A stretch of DNA of 64,000 nt from Dromiciops gliroides (GCF_019393635.1 NC_057861.1:546626711-546690710); one strand, 5' to 3'. Counted from the first letter of the stretch, positions 23,840-36,096 are shown. Made by a program: numbers and translations. The notes: a model not told the origin generated them from the letters alone.

Positions 23840-24025
23840 ATGTTTTTGTAATCATTTATTTCTCTAAATTTCTCCTATTTTTATTTCTCATGGTACAATA
23901 AAACTCCATCATATTCAGAACCATAATATGTTCAGCCACTCCCCAATCAATGAGTGCCCATTTGCTTTCAAGTTTTTTCCCCCCTACCTCAAAAAGTGCC
24001 TCTATGAACACTTTTTTTGTGTGGA
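23840..24025 (-). repeat. L1 ORF2 C-terminal fragment
   Basis: The minus-strand frame reads LESKWALIDWGVAEHIMVLN and MMEFYCTMRN, equivalent to the L1 ORF2 tail at 15.3 kb. Confidence 0.75.
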
Positions 24026-24026
24026 T

Positions 24027-24577
24027 GTGACAGGAATGTAAAATGTGACACTTCTCTGTCAAAAGGCCACACTCATAGTAAGAAAGCCCTCCCTCTGAAC
24101 AACCTTAGGAATGTCTTTGCATTCTTGCTCTAGTGGTATGACATGGGGGCTTAGGTCAGACATAGCTTGGCCAACTAGATATCAGGACAGACACACCTAA
24201 GAAGTGAGGGGAGATAAAATTCTATAGCAGTTAGGCATGGTTACCACCTGAGCTAGGAGACAGAGATAACCCCAGAGGTCAGGACTATCATTCCAAAAGA
24301 AAAATCCCCCTGAATCTCCAGAATCTTTCCCCACCTCCAAAAGGAACTTTCCATTGTCAGGTGGTCAGTCACCCCATCTATCCTCTATAAAAGCTTTGGC
24401 TTTCCTTCTGTTCTAGGAGGAAGAGGTTTCTAAGATATCTCCTCCCTTTGAGGGGAAGTCTTTGACCTCCCTTCTCTAGTGCCCAATAAAGGACCATTTT
24501 AATTCTAAATGGACTGTGTACAGAGTTCTTTACAGAGGAATACCTAAAGACCCCAACCACCTATTTCCTCAGTGACA
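24027..24577 (+). repeat. Solo LTR, class I-like
   Basis: Shares gacagacacacctaa, an ataaaag TATA-like box near 24388, aataaagga near 24486 and ttctttacagaggaata with the LTRs of the element at 30.8-33.6 kb. It begins near tgacaggaatg and ends cagtgaca. It interrupts an L1 fragment on its left. Confidence 0.7.
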
Positions 24578-25141
24578 TGTACTTATTCTCAACTAGGCTC
24601 CACCCTAGGGATCAATAGCTTTGTAAACAGAGACAGACTTAGGCTAGCATATGTCCTTGTCCCATTAAGATTTATGGTGAGTAAGACCAGGGCTTCTTAA
24701 ACTTTTTCCACTTGCAACCCCTTTTCCCCTAAGAGATTTTTATTAGACCTTAGGTATATAGGTATATAAAATAGGTATGCATAACCTTTTATTGTTGCAA
24801 AATTTTTTACAACCCCTACATTCAGTTATATGACCCTATATGGAGTCATGGCCCACAGTTTAAGAAGCTATAAGTTAGAGAACAAGAGTAAAACAACCAG
24901 AATGAAGTGTGGTTTCTTGCTCAGGATTCCTGGGTGATCAGGTCTTCCTTCCCATATGGCATCCCCTTCCCCCCCTTATTTTTTATTCCTGAAAGTATAA
25001 AAATGTTTTCTGCAAGTTTTCTTATTGGACATTCATGCACTCAGATATGTGTGACCTAAGGTCACATGCTGGAAACCCTTATTATCTCAATTAAAGATGC
25101 CTTTTTATTGCACTTATGATTCTGATTTATTTCACAACTAT

Positions 25142-25146
<5 letters not shown>

Positions 25147-25180
<34 letters not shown>
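25147..25180 (+). repeat. (CA)n microsatellite
   Basis: About 17 CA units. Confidence 0.95.
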
Positions 25181-25183
<3 letters not shown>

Positions 25184-25198
25184 CTTTATTTTTTTGTT

Positions 25199-25400
25199 GA
25201 GGTGGCATGGCATAGTGGATAGAGAGCTAGCTTTGATAATCGATTTCAAATCTTGCCCTGACATATTCTGGTTACTTGACCCTGGACATGTCTCCTAATG
25301 TCTCAGTGCTGTAGGCAATTCTGACTATAAATTGCAGAGAAAGTGCTGACTTACATTGGTAGAGGGAACTTCTGGTACTTCCCTATACCAATGAAATCAT
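25199..25400 (+). repeat. Old SINE related to those at 48.47 and 56.54 kb
   Basis: Starts with a degraded tRNA-like head (ggcatagtggatagag) and continues to aattgcagagaaagtgctgac, a tail shared with the copies at 48.5 and 56.6 kb. Confidence 0.6.
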
Positions 25401-25561
25401 AAGTCTAGTGACCATCCCTTTCCCTATCTGTCACTGATTTCCTTGGGGCTTCTGCCCTGTTACTAACAGTTCAGTATCTTTCCTTCCATAATTACAGATT
25501 GTTTCCTAGCACAACTAGATTAATTCACAGTATATGGTTGTATCTCAGTCTTACCATCGTC

Positions 25562-25709
25562 TTTTTTTTTTTTGGCGGTGCAAGAAGGGTTAAGTGATTT
25601 GCCCAGGGTCACACAGCTAGTAAGTGTCAAGTGCCTAAGGCCAGATTTGAACTCAGGTCCTCCTGAATCTAGGGCCAGTGCTTTATCCACTGCACCATCT
25701 AGCTGCCCC
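25562..25709 (-). repeat. CORE-SINE
   Basis: An antisense full-length copy, poly(T) to agctgcccc. Confidence 0.88.
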
Positions 25710-26024
25710 GATGTTTCCATTTTTTAATTACTTTTGCCAGTATGATAGGTATCAAGTGAAAACAACATTATCCATCACTCATAATAATAAGGACTAAGAC
25801 AAAAAGCTGATAAGAAGGTCTAGGTAAAGCCCAAAGATTTGACCATCTACACTTGAATTGTTCCTTGGGCCTGCCTTCTCTCCTATTTTTCTGCTCTTGA
25901 AAGTGAAAAATAAAAACTTCCTTCTTTGGTTCCTGGGCCCAAGAGTTTGAGTTACTTGAAATTCACATGTGGTACTGCCCCAAAGAAAACAAGACAATAG
26001 ATTTACAGCTAGAAGGGACCTCAT

Positions 26025-26282
26025 TGTTGTTGTTCATTGGTTTGAGTTGTGTCTGACTCTTTGTGGCTCCATTTGGGGTTTACTTGGCAAGGATATTGGA
26101 GTGATCTGCCATTTCCTTCTCCAGCTCATTTTACAGATGGAGAAACTGAGGCAAACAGGTTTAAGTTACTTGCCCAGGATCACACCACTAGTAAGTGTCT
26201 GAGACCAGATTTGGACTCATAAAGATGAATCTTCCTGACTTCATTGCCTGGCACTCTATCCACTGTACCACCTAGCTTCCCC
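26025..26282 (-). repeat. Long-form CORE-SINE (gttgtgtctgactctttgtgg type)
   Basis: An antisense copy with the extended 3' part (tgtctgactctttgtggctcc ... ccttctccagctcatttta) followed by the usual CORE and head. Same type as 44.26 and 45.55 kb. Confidence 0.75.
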
Positions 26283-27496
26283 TAAGGGACCTCAGAAGTC
26301 ATCTCTAGTCCTTAGCTTCTTAAACTGTGGGTCATGACCCCATATGGGATCTGAATGTGGGAATCATAAAAAATATGGCATCAGTAAAAGGTTATATATA
26401 CCTATATTATATCCTTATATACCCAGGGTCACATAAAAATATCTTGAGTGAAAAGGGATCATGAGTGGAAAAGTTTAAGAAGCCCTAACTGATCTAGTCT
26501 AACACCCTCATTTTACTAATAAAGAAACTGAAGCCTAGCAAGGTCATGTGACCTTCCCCTGTGCAAGTGACCTTAGAGTCACACACAACTCATATTTGTC
26601 CTTGGAAGTATCTAGCTACTACCTGTTTATGACAGACTGATAGTTCAGTCACTCACCATGGTTCAAGTAATGTTCTTCCATAAGTGCCGAATTCTGATTC
26701 TGAAAAGAATAAGAAACAAAGATGTCACAATACTATCAGTTTTGTGGAGAAGAGGAGAGCTTAGGCCTTTCCTCCTGGTGCATTATTTATATTCAATGCT
26801 TCTTAAGCCACCCAGACAAAATAAATAGATAGGCAGAAAGATAAAAACAAAAAAGGAAATAAATAAATGAACAAACAAATAAATGAAATAAATCAAGAAA
26901 TATACAGTAAGGAGAGGATTTTATCACAAATGTCTTCCAAAGATCTCAGGGAACACAATTCAATAGTTCCTATTACAATGATAAGAAAATTCAGCAGTAT
27001 TGTACTATTAAAAGTAATAGCTCATATTTATATAATAGCTTTGTGAGGTAGACAGTATAAATATTATTATCATTTTTCAGATGATCTGACATCCTCAATG
27101 GGACTAAATGAGCCCCAAATCACACTACTACATAGAGAAAGCCTTACTGACTGCAATGAAACTAAAGGAAAGCTCTAGAATGTGGGCCTCAGGTTGTGTG
27201 GTCTTTGGGTGTTACTTGAATATTATGTCTAAGCCTTAGACCCCAAAGGTGGCTAACTAGGATGCAGTGTTAAATGATTTAAAGGACATCTGTAGCCCTT
27301 ATTCATGAAAATCCAAAATGGTGTTAAATATACTCAGGTTTACTTTTTGATAAATCCTATATAAACGAATTCTTTGGACTTTTCATTCCTGTGTGGTCTG
27401 CTGTTATTGACGTGGATCTGTCCCCATGTGCAAGGATCTGGAAAGCCATACCTGTCAATGTATATCAATGCTGAGTGTTTAATATTTTGTTTTTTA

Positions 27497-27619
27497 GGCA
27501 ATTGGGGTTAAGTGACTTGCCCAGGTTCACACAGCTAGTAAGTATCTGAGGCCAGATTTAAACTCAGATCCTCCTGAATCCAGGGCTGGTGCTCTATCCA
27601 CTTCGCCACCTAGCTGCCC
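27497..27619 (-). repeat. CORE-SINE
   Basis: An antisense copy, aggcaattggggttaagtg to cacctagctgccc. Confidence 0.85.
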
Positions 27620-28255
27620 ATTAATTATTTTTAGTAAAAGATGATTTTTAAAAAGTTATCTACCTCAGTGGTTGAATCTTAATATACCCTGACCTTTCAT
27701 TTGGACTTAGCATGAATTTAGGCTACAATATTTGGCATAGTTGGTAGAATTTGATGACATGGATGACGATTTCCTGGCTCCTTATGAAGAGAGATGATGC
27801 TAGTGTAGGACAGAATTTGATGTTATAATTAACATGGTGTCCTGACAGTGAGCTGGAGGCATTACTGTTCCAAAAGCTCTTGAATTCAGTCCTGAGCTGA
27901 CTTCACTGGAGTCTAAGGGGAAATGATGATGATGGTGATGGTGGTTGTGGTGATGGTGGTTGGATCTACCTGGAACATACTCCATCCTGTCTTTCCCTCT
28001 TGGTTCCTTGATGCTTTAGCTAATCTGAGTTGCCTACCCTGTGAGTTGCAATTGGTTGATGGTGGGGATGGTTGGCCCCTTTTTAAAAAAAAAAAATGCC
28101 TTCCCAGGATGACAGCTGTGAAGTGGATCTGAAAGATGAGGTTACTCTTAGGGCTCTTATTTTTTCATGCCTACTGGTGGCAGCTGTTGCTGGTGGTAAT
28201 AGGGAAGGTGAGCCCTTTCTCCACAATGATTTCTACCCTCAACAATGGTCATGGC

Positions 28256-28425
28256 GGGGGGGGGGGGCAGCTAGGTGGCACAGTGGATGGAGCACCAGCC
28301 CTGGAGTCAGGAAGACCTGAGTTCAAATCCGACCTCAGACACTTGACACTTACTAGCTGTGTGACCCTGGCCAAGTCACTTAACCCCAATTGCCTCACCC
28401 AAAAAAAAACAAAAACAAAAAAACA
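28256..28425 (+). repeat. CORE-SINE
   Basis: A sense copy behind a G run; flanks repeat aacaatggt(c/t)atgg. Confidence 0.88.
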
Positions 28426-28439
28426 ATGGTTATGGGGAC

Positions 28440-29385
28440 TGTGCTAAGAACAGGTCTAGTTGCCAGTGAGACATTGCTAATCTCAAGGCTCTTGGGTTCT
28501 GAGGGGAGATGGGACTCAAGGTGGTAGTGGCAGTTTGACTTGCCTGGCATATACTGCCCCATTAGTCTACTCTCAAGGGTCCTGTTGGCTCACTTGTCCA
28601 GTGAGCAGCAGCTAATTGGAAGTTGCTAGAGATAGCTGGTCCCTTCTCTATAGGAGTTGCTTTCTAGAATGATGACCATGTGGTCTAGGAATGTGTCATT
28701 GTTCTAATTCCAAACCAGATTCTCTAGACTGGCCTGAATTAAACCTGCCCTAGAATACTCTCCCCTGGGATATCTGATTTAGCATTTCACCTGGAGAATC
28801 TCAAGGGAAAAGAAAAAATAGAAGCACTTCTATGAAGCCTTGGATTACCCACTTGAGAGAATAACCCAAAGCCCTTCTCCCGTCACTTGTCAGCTAACTG
28901 GCATGTGTCCTGCAAATGTTACTTCCTCCTTGTTTTTTGCTTTCATTCCTAAAGCCAGTCAAGGTCTCCCCATCTTTTTCTAATGATACCCTCACAGATA
29001 AAGAGTCCATCGAAATCCAGAAGGCTTCAAAGTACCTGAAGTCATAGAGAAGACCTCGAGTAAGTCAGGGAACGTTACTTTCTCAAGCTGTTATCCCCAC
29101 AACCTAAAGCTTTGCTCAAAGAGCCCAAAGCATAGATCCTGAAGTGGAAATGGCAGATTAAACCTTGATCCCCAATAATCACCCAAAAGGAGAGAGAACT
29201 TCTAAACACACATTAGAAATAGGACTTTTTCTATACTCCCTCCCCAGCAAAATTGGGAAGTTAGAAAGTCATTTTTTGGAACAGCTGCCACAGGAAACTA
29301 TCATACCATCCCCTCAATCTAGACACAGATTTGGAGACTTCCAGTCTCCCACTTGAATCTCTAGCCTTTAATAAATCTTCTTGGG
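28440..29385. other. No recognised feature
   Basis: Mixed-composition unique-looking DNA with only short frames. Nothing supportable was seen. Confidence 0.5.
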
Positions 29386-29388
29386 GGT

Positions 29389-29563
29389 GGGGCAGCTAGG
29401 TGGCACAGTGGATAAAGCACTGGCCCTGGATTCAGGAGGACCTGAGTTCAAATCCAGCCTCAGACACTTGACACTTACTAGCTATGTGATCCTGGGCAAG
29501 TCACTTAACCCCCATTGCCCCACAAAAAAACAAAAACAAAAACAACCCAACAACAAGAACAAC
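29389..29563 (+). repeat. CORE-SINE
   Basis: A sense copy with flanking aatcttcttgggg on both sides. Confidence 0.9.
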
Positions 29564-29698
29564 AAAATCTTCTTGGGGACAAGTTAAATCTTGGGTATAG
29601 CTTTTCTTCTCCATCCCCGTCCTCCTACCTCTTCAGTCTGGCTCAGTGGGTTACTCATTGGATAAGAATTTGTTATATAACAACAAAAATAATAGCTC

Positions 29699-29856
29699 GG
29701 GGGCAGCTAGGTAGGGCAGTGGATAAAGCACTGGCCCTGGATTCAGGAGGACCTGAGTTCAAATCTGACCTCAGACACATGACACTTTCTAGCTGTGTGA
29801 CCCTGGGCAAGTCACTTAACCCTCATTGCCCTGCAAAAACAAAACAAAACAAAACA
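29699..29856 (+). repeat. CORE-SINE
   Basis: A sense copy with TSD aataatagct on both sides. Confidence 0.9.
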
Positions 29857-29861
29857 AATAA

Positions 29862-30250
29862 TAGCTAGCTCTTCTACAGTGCCTACTACATGCCAGGTAT
29901 TGCTCTAAGCACTTTAAAATGTTATCTTATTTCATCTTCACAATAACCTTGGCAGGCAGGTGATATCATAATTCCTATTTTACATTTGAGGAAACTGAGG
30001 CCAAACAGAGATTTAAGTGACTTGCCCAGGGTCACACAGCTAGTAAGTGTTTGAAACTGGATTAGAACTCAGGTCTTCCATGGGGGCAGCTAGGTGGTGC
30101 AGTGGATAAAGTGCCAGCCCTGGTTTCAAGAGGACCTGAGTTCAAATTTGGCCTCAGACACTTGACACTTACTAGCTGTGTGACCCTGGGCAAGTCACTT
30201 AACCCTCATTGCCCTGGAGGAAAAAAAAAAAGAACTCAGGTCTTCCTGAC
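29862..30250 (+). repeat. MIR-like CORE-SINE split by a younger SINE
   Basis: The outer element runs tgcctactacatgccaggta ... ttagaactcaggtcttcc. It is interrupted at 30083-30230 and resumes with a duplicated gaactcaggtcttcc. Confidence 0.8.
30083..30230 (+). repeat. CORE-SINE nested in MIR-like SINE
   Basis: A sense copy with the 15-base TSD gaactcaggtcttcc on both sides. Confidence 0.93.
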
Positions 30251-30763
30251 TTAGGTTCCTTTTTCCATTTCTTAAACTCAGGGAGCCTCATTATGATTGC
30301 TGAAGCAAATGACCCTCATCCATCTGTGTGGGATAAATTCTGCCAGTGGGATAAGTTTGGAGCCTGTGAAGATCATGCTGGGTCCTTTAGTAGATGCAGT
30401 GAGGAGCTGCATACGTTTCTCAAATGGCATCTTTTACTCCAGTTTTCTTTCATATTTTCCAGTCTGTGATGTGTTCCAAACTACTCATACCCACCATGGG
30501 ATTCTCCATTGCCCAGAGGATCAATCCTAATTTTCAGTTCTTCAGAATATAATGTTCTGTGACTTGAAGTCACCAACATAATGGACATTATATGAATATA
30601 TATGATTTTATGTTTTGTATATGTCTTTCTAAGTACTCGTCTGCCTTCCCCGGTCCTCTTTAATTCCAGTGCCAGCCCATGTTGATTACAGTTATCCCTT
30701 CTACATCAAGCATCTCCATTTCAATATATTGAGGGTCAGCATAAGAAATTAAAGGGGGGGGGG

Positions 30764-30832
30764 GACTAGGTGGTGCAGTGGATAAAGCACCGGCCCTGGA
30801 TTCAGGAGTACCTGAGTTCAAATCTGGCCTCA
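30764..30832 (+). repeat. 3'-truncated CORE-SINE
   Basis: The head half only, ending at ggcctcaaac. LTR-like sequence begins within about 10 bases. Confidence 0.75.
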
Positions 30833-30839
30833 AACTAAA

Positions 30840-31249
30840 CCAAAGAACAGACACACCTAAAGAGATAAGCAGCACTGGATCTGGAATGAGATAACTCCTG
30901 GACAACCACCCTTCATTCCTGTCTCCCCCACCCCTCCAGGAGAGAATCCTGTTAGGCGTGGCTGTTCTGGGAGGGGATAGAACAATCGCCCCACACCAGA
31001 CTGCTTCCAACCCACCACCCAATAAGGGACATTTCACCCTCACTCAGGTGGTCTTGCCATTTAGGCCCTTATAAAAGGGTATTCCCCCCATCTGGTTGGG
31101 GGTAGAAAAAGTTTTAAACTTTCCTCCCAGCCAGTTTCTCTTGTACCAAATAAAACTGTTCTTTTATTTCTAACTAGGATGTGCATGAGAGTGTAATTCT
31201 TTACAGAGGAATCCTCAGGACTGCCCCCCTCCACCATTTCCTCATAACA
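30840..31249 (+). repeat. 5' LTR of class I ERV
   Basis: TATA-like ataaaaggg at 31071, poly(A) signal aataaa near 31150, and end cctcataaca at 31249. Same family as the solo LTR at 24 kb. Confidence 0.75.
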
Positions 31250-31655
31250 TAATTGGCGGCCAACGTTGCAGGGTACGGGAAATTCCTCTTTCCTCTTGGC
31301 ACATGAAACCCAGCGGTAGGAACCTCCCTTTTGGGTTTCTTTTCTCCCTCTCCCACCTGACTCGACCTCTCGTTTGAGTCGCAGAAAGGTTGTCAGCTTT
31401 TGCATGTGACAGCAACAGGCAGCCTGGGTCTCCCTCCCTTGCCAAAAGCTTGGCCAAATGTCTGAACCATGCTTGGACCCTCAGACTCCATGTTTCTGGG
31501 TAAGAGCTTTAGTGTTTGTGTGTCTATCCCTTTAGAGTGCTCAGCTCTTCCATGACATGCACAGCCAGTGTCTCCTTCCCTTGAGAAAGCTCAACCTAAC
31601 ATCTGAACCATGTTCAGACAATTCTCCTTAGATAGGATGATATCTGGGTACAGCC

Positions 31656-33247
31656 ATGGGACAGAAAGGGAGTGTACCAAAGGGTTCACCTCTGGGGTGC
31701 ATCCTAAGAGATTGGGCTAAATTAGAACTCACAAATTTGAAAAAGAAATGCATGGTCTATTATTATAACACTGTTTAGCCAAAATATCAGTTGGAATCCC
31801 AAGAAAATTGGCCTTTACATGAACTCTTAACCACAATACCATTTTTCGGTTGGACCAGTTTTGCAGACATGAAGGGAGATGGACAGAAGTCCCATATGTA
31901 CTAGTTTTTATGACCTTAAGCCGCCAGGCAAAACTAACTAAGCCTAAGGAGGCTATCAATAACCCTAAGCAGCCTTCTTCACAGGACCTTAATGATTTCT
32001 TAATGACTTACTCCTGCTGTTAGGAAATCACCAAAAGCGATTAGCTAAACTTTCTGGCACACCCTCCTCCTCTGGGACCCCATTCCCTCCTGCTCCTCAG
32101 ACTCATTCCCTGCCTGTTCTTCCTTTTACCCCTTCTTCCCCACCTGCTTCTGTCCCTAGGGGTCAACCACTGTCATACCACTCTATGACTGGAATTTTTC
32201 TTTGCCCACCAGCTGATCTCAGAACCAAACCCCTGTGCCCTCCACAGCCCAGCTCCTGCCATACTTGGAGTGGATGTCAATACTCTTCTATGTGCCCCAC
32301 CCAACAGCTGTCTCCACAATCCATCCAACTGTACCCCTCACAGCTGTACCCCTGTCACAATCTGGGGGGGGGGCTATAATACATTCCCTATTCTCCTATT
32401 TTTTCCATTCAGCAGCCGCTCCCATCTTCTTTACCTAATCTACAGTTGCCTATGCCCATTTGCCCAGTCCCCTTTACCCCTCCCCCACTTACTCCACAGA
32501 CTACTCTGGCTCCTCCACCTGATCCTCTGGCTCTGCCTCCACCTGACCCTCTGCAGGTGACTATACCTATTCCATCAGCCCCCTCATCCCCTCCCCAACC
32601 CATTTCATCCAGGTCCCTACCAGTGTCTTCCATTGCTTCCCTGCTTCCATTACAGGAATTTCCCATTGGGGAAGGTACAACCTGAATACATGTTCCTTTT
32701 TCTATGAGCAATTTGTCTCAGATTAAAGAGAAATTGGGGTGTTACTCAGAGAACCCCACAAAGTTCATAGATGGCTTTAAGTCTGTGACAATGCAGTTTG
32801 ACCTTTCCTGGCCCAACTTGCAAATTATTCTTGTCAGATGTTGTACCCCCGATGAGAAAAAACAGATTTGGGACTTGGCTGTACAAATAGGTGATGAATA
32901 CTCACAGGTGGGAAATTGGGCCAGGGTTTCTGGAACTACAGCAGTTCCAACTGTGGAACCAAGATGGGACTATCATGATAGAGTGGACATGGCTCGTACA
33001 AACTACATGATCACTAACCTTGTTGAGGGAATGAGAAGGGGAATTAAGAAACATGTTGGTCAATTACAAGAAGGTGAAGGAGATAACACAGAGGCCAGAG
33101 GAAAACCCAGCTCTCTTCATGAGCTGCCTCATGGACTCTCTGAAAAAATATACTAATCTAGATCCAGAAAGAGATATAGGAATAATAGTCCTCAGTATAC
33201 ATTTTATTAGCCAATATGCTCCTGACATTAGGAGAAAGGCATCTTAG
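31656..33247 (+). pseudogene. Broken ERV gag
   Basis: An ATG at 31656 starts MGQKG, the N-terminal glycine arrangement expected for a myristoylated matrix protein. This frame stops after about 40 codons. A proline-rich stretch lies around 32446-32685 (PPPDPLALPPPDPLQ) and a stop separates it from a capsid-like frame at 32704-33156. That frame includes FIDGFKSVTMQFDLSWPNLQ and WDYHDRVDMARTN. The homology then shifts frame near 33053 to an overlapping frame with VKEITQRPEENPALFMSCL and YAPDIRRK. Damage includes at least two frame changes and several stops, so it cannot make an intact protein. Confidence 0.8.
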
Positions 33248-33616
33248 AGAGCTATGCCTCTGTGCCATGCCTCCTCCACATGAGAAGTCCAAGGACTTCT
33301 CTCTTGGTTTCCTTTCCCTAGCACCTAAATAAACTATTATTTTATTCTAATTGGATTTGTGTGCAAGAGGGTGTAACTCTTTTTTTTTTTAACATCTTTT
33401 TTTTTTTCCTTGGGGCAATGAGGGTTAAGTGACTTGCCCAGTGTCACACAGCTAGTATGAGTCAAGTGTCTGAGGCTGGATTTGAACTCAAGTCCTCCTG
33501 AATCCAGGACCAGTGCTTTATCTACTGTGCTACCTAGCTGCCCCAGGGTATAATTCTTTAAAGAGGAATTCCTAAGGACCCCTACCTCAAACCCCCACCC
33601 AATTTCCCCCATAACA
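33248..33616 (+). repeat. 3' LTR remnant with nested SINE
   Basis: Contains aataaact near 33327, then gagggtgtaactcttt, the SINE at 33380-33544, and the resumed agggtataattcttta ... cccataaca. Confidence 0.75.
33380..33544 (-). repeat. CORE-SINE inside ERV LTR
   Basis: An antisense copy; agggt(g/a)taa(c/t)tcttt repeats on both sides as the TSD. Confidence 0.9.
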
Positions 33617-34189
33617 TAGTGAATGATGGATCAGAATGAATCAGAAGTGAACATAGCTGGGCTTTCTAGCTGGCCCTGCTCTTTGACTGTATTGTGGCTT
33701 TAAGTATCTTACCATAAGGGAACTGTTGCTTCTTTCTGATAATTCTAACTGTCCAGCTATTTTAGAGTTCCTCTATAGAAATGAGAAAATTTGTGTTAGT
33801 ACTGAAGAAACCTTTCTGCCACCCACCTGAGAATCAGCTGCACTGCTGACTTGCTCTGTGACTTTAGGAAAGCATCTTACCCTAACAGAAACCTGGCTTC
33901 TGTCTGGTATGCCTGACAGTCAATCTAGGTCTATCCCTGAATCTTGCTGCAGGGAGGAATAAAGTTACATTTGAATTGGAGGAACTAGACTGAACCTCTA
34001 TCTTCTGTCACCTAATGCAACAGCCCTAGCACTTAAATGCTTTGTAACTTAGGGCAAGAGTCTTCACACACAAAACCTTTGAGTGGAAAGGAACCTCAAA
34101 GCCCATCCAGCCTAGGAGTCCCCTTGACGACATCCCTAAATAGTCATCCAGCCTTTGGTTTTAACATATTAAGTGAAAGATGACATGGT

Positions 34190-34398
34190 ACAGCTAGGTG
34201 GCCCAATGGATAAAGCATTGAGTCTGAAGCCAGGAAGACGTGAGTTCAAATCCAGCCACAGACACTAGCTGTTATGACCTAGTGCAAATCACTTAACATC
34301 TGTCTGCCACCATTTCTTTAACTGTAAAATAGGGATCATAATAGCACCTACCTCACAGTGCCTAGCACATATTAGGCACTTAATAAACACTTCTTTCT
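34190..34398 (+). repeat. Older CORE-SINE (full MIR-like form)
   Basis: Runs from tacagctaggtggcccaatg through the CORE to gcacatattaggcacttaat. It abuts a pyrimidine tract. Confidence 0.75.
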
Positions 34399-34488
34399 TT
34401 TCTTTCCTTCCTTCCCTCCTTTTTTCCTTCCTTCTCTCCCTCCTTCCTTCCATCCCTCCCTCCCTCCCTCCTTCCTTCCTTCTTTCCA
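34398..34488 (+). repeat. Pyrimidine tract (CCTT/CCCT)n
   Basis: Almost pure C and T on this strand for 90 bases. Confidence 0.95.
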
Positions 34489-34947
34489 AATGTGTAATTT
34501 AAGATTCTAAATGTGAATTCTAATCTGTTCCTCCAGTTTTGGGGGAAACAGACTAAAATCACGGATAAAACGAGTTTAGGTTTTTAAGGGTTTATTGAAA
34601 AATAGAAAGAGAAAGATTGAGAACAGAATTCCAACAGCCTGGCATTCCTATCTTTCCTCAAATTTCCTGTCAAGTCCTCTGCTGCCAGCACCACCATCCA
34701 GTCCGGAACCCAAAAGAGCGAGAGCTCTCCACGCAGGCCCTCTTTCCTCCTTCCTGTCTCCTCCCAGAAAATAGGAGGCTCCTCAAGTTGATTGGCTGGT
34801 AGCCTTGATAGACAGCACCCATGAGCAAATGTCACTTCCTGACGCCAAGGAAAAGCCACATGGCCTTTCCCTCTGAGGCATTTTCCTCATGGCGGAGCTT
34901 TCCCACAGCAAGTCTCCAGTAGGTGGCATCATTCCAATCATTACCCT

Positions 34948-35150
34948 TCCTTCCTTCCTTCCTTCCTTCCTTCCTTCCTTCCTTCCTTCCTTCCTTCCTT
35001 CCTTCCTTCCTTCCTTCCTTCCTTCCTTCCTTCCTTCCTTCCTTCCTACCTCCCTTCCTCCTTTCCTTCCTTCCTCCATCTTTTCTTCCCTCCTTTCCTT
35101 CCTTCCCTCCCTCCTTCCTTCCTTCCTGCCTGCCTTTCCTCCCTTCTTAC
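34948..35150 (+). repeat. Long (CCTT)n array with degenerate right side
   Basis: About 24 near-perfect CCTT units to 35046, then imperfect units to about 35150. Encodes only low-complexity frames. Confidence 0.96.
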
Positions 35151-35581
35151 ACCACACCCCAAAGTAATCCATTGCACTTTGGGAAAGCCTTTAAGAGGTA
35201 AGAGGTACGTACAATGGCTTAAACTTGTCCATTTGGACTCTTACCCTAAGAGAAATTCTGCTTCTGTTTGTCAGATCTGCTGATGACCTATCCAGGCCTG
35301 TTCCAGATTCCCCCTACAGACAGAAGAATATTCATGTTAGATACCAAATTATACAGCCTGGACCCTTGCTCTTTGACTGGGGGCAAATATCTTACCCTGA
35401 AAGAAGTTCTGCTTCTTTTTGATAGATCTATTGATGTATCCAGGTTGTTCCTAGACTCGAACTGCAGAGAACCAAAAAATCATATTAAAACCCAAGTCAC
35501 ACATTAAAATTAAAATTATTTTTAATACTCATTCTGATTTATTTCATGGGAATAATGCTCACCATGATTTTAAGCCCTTGA

Positions 35582-35731
35582 CTTTTTTTTTTTTTAAACG
35601 GGGCAACGGGGTTAAGTGACTTACCCAGGGTCACACAGCTAGTAAGTGTTAAGTGTCTGAGGCCGGATTTGAACTCAGGAACTCCTGAATCCAGGGCCGG
35701 TGCTTTATCCACTGCGCCACCTAGCCGCCCC
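35582..35731 (-). repeat. CORE-SINE, left arm of head-to-head pair
   Basis: An antisense copy; TSD aagcccttgactttt on both sides. Confidence 0.93.
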
Positions 35732-35775
35732 AAGCCCTTGACTTTTAAGAAGTAATTTTTAAAAAGAAACAACCG

Positions 35776-35930
35776 AGGGGGCAGCTAGGTGGCACAGTGG
35801 ATAAAGCACTGGCCCTGGATTCAGGAGGACCTGAGTTCAGATCCGACCTCAGACACTTAACACTTACTAGCTGTGTGACCCTGGGCAAGTCACTTAACCC
35901 CAATTGCCTCACAGAAATAAAAAAAAAACA
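35776..35930 (+). repeat. CORE-SINE, right arm of head-to-head pair
   Basis: A sense copy 45 bases from its inverted partner. The tail is A-rich with an interrupting gaaat. Confidence 0.9.
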
Positions 35931-36026
35931 ACTAACCCCTCCCAAAGTAATTTTCTTGATTTTTTTTGTTTTTGCATCACTATATCTCTTCCCCATTCCC
36001 CTTAGGGGAGCATCCTTAAAACAAAG

Positions 36027-36029
<3 letters not shown>

Positions 36030-36096
<67 letters not shown>
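36030..36096 (+). repeat. (GA)n microsatellite
   Basis: More than 30 GA units. Confidence 0.97.

Larger units (their letters stand above)
30840..33616 (+). mobile_element. Degraded class I (gamma-like) endogenous retrovirus, gag only
   Basis: The order is 5' LTR (truncated at its left), leader, broken gag, then directly the 3' LTR remnant. There is no pol or env. Both LTR parts end in ataaca and share aggaattcctaaggac-like U5 sequence. The gag product resembles gammaretroviral matrix and capsid. It is old: frames are broken, and a SINE has inserted in the 3' LTR. Confidence 0.8.

Noticed and set aside
27923-28132. Met/Val-rich ORF and the opposite His-rich ORF
   Set aside because: Produced by a (GATGGT)-type low-complexity stretch.
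34889-35201. ORFs rich in PSFLPSFLPSFL and the opposite-strand KEGRKEGRKEGR
   Set aside because: Translation of the CCTT array and not a protein gene.
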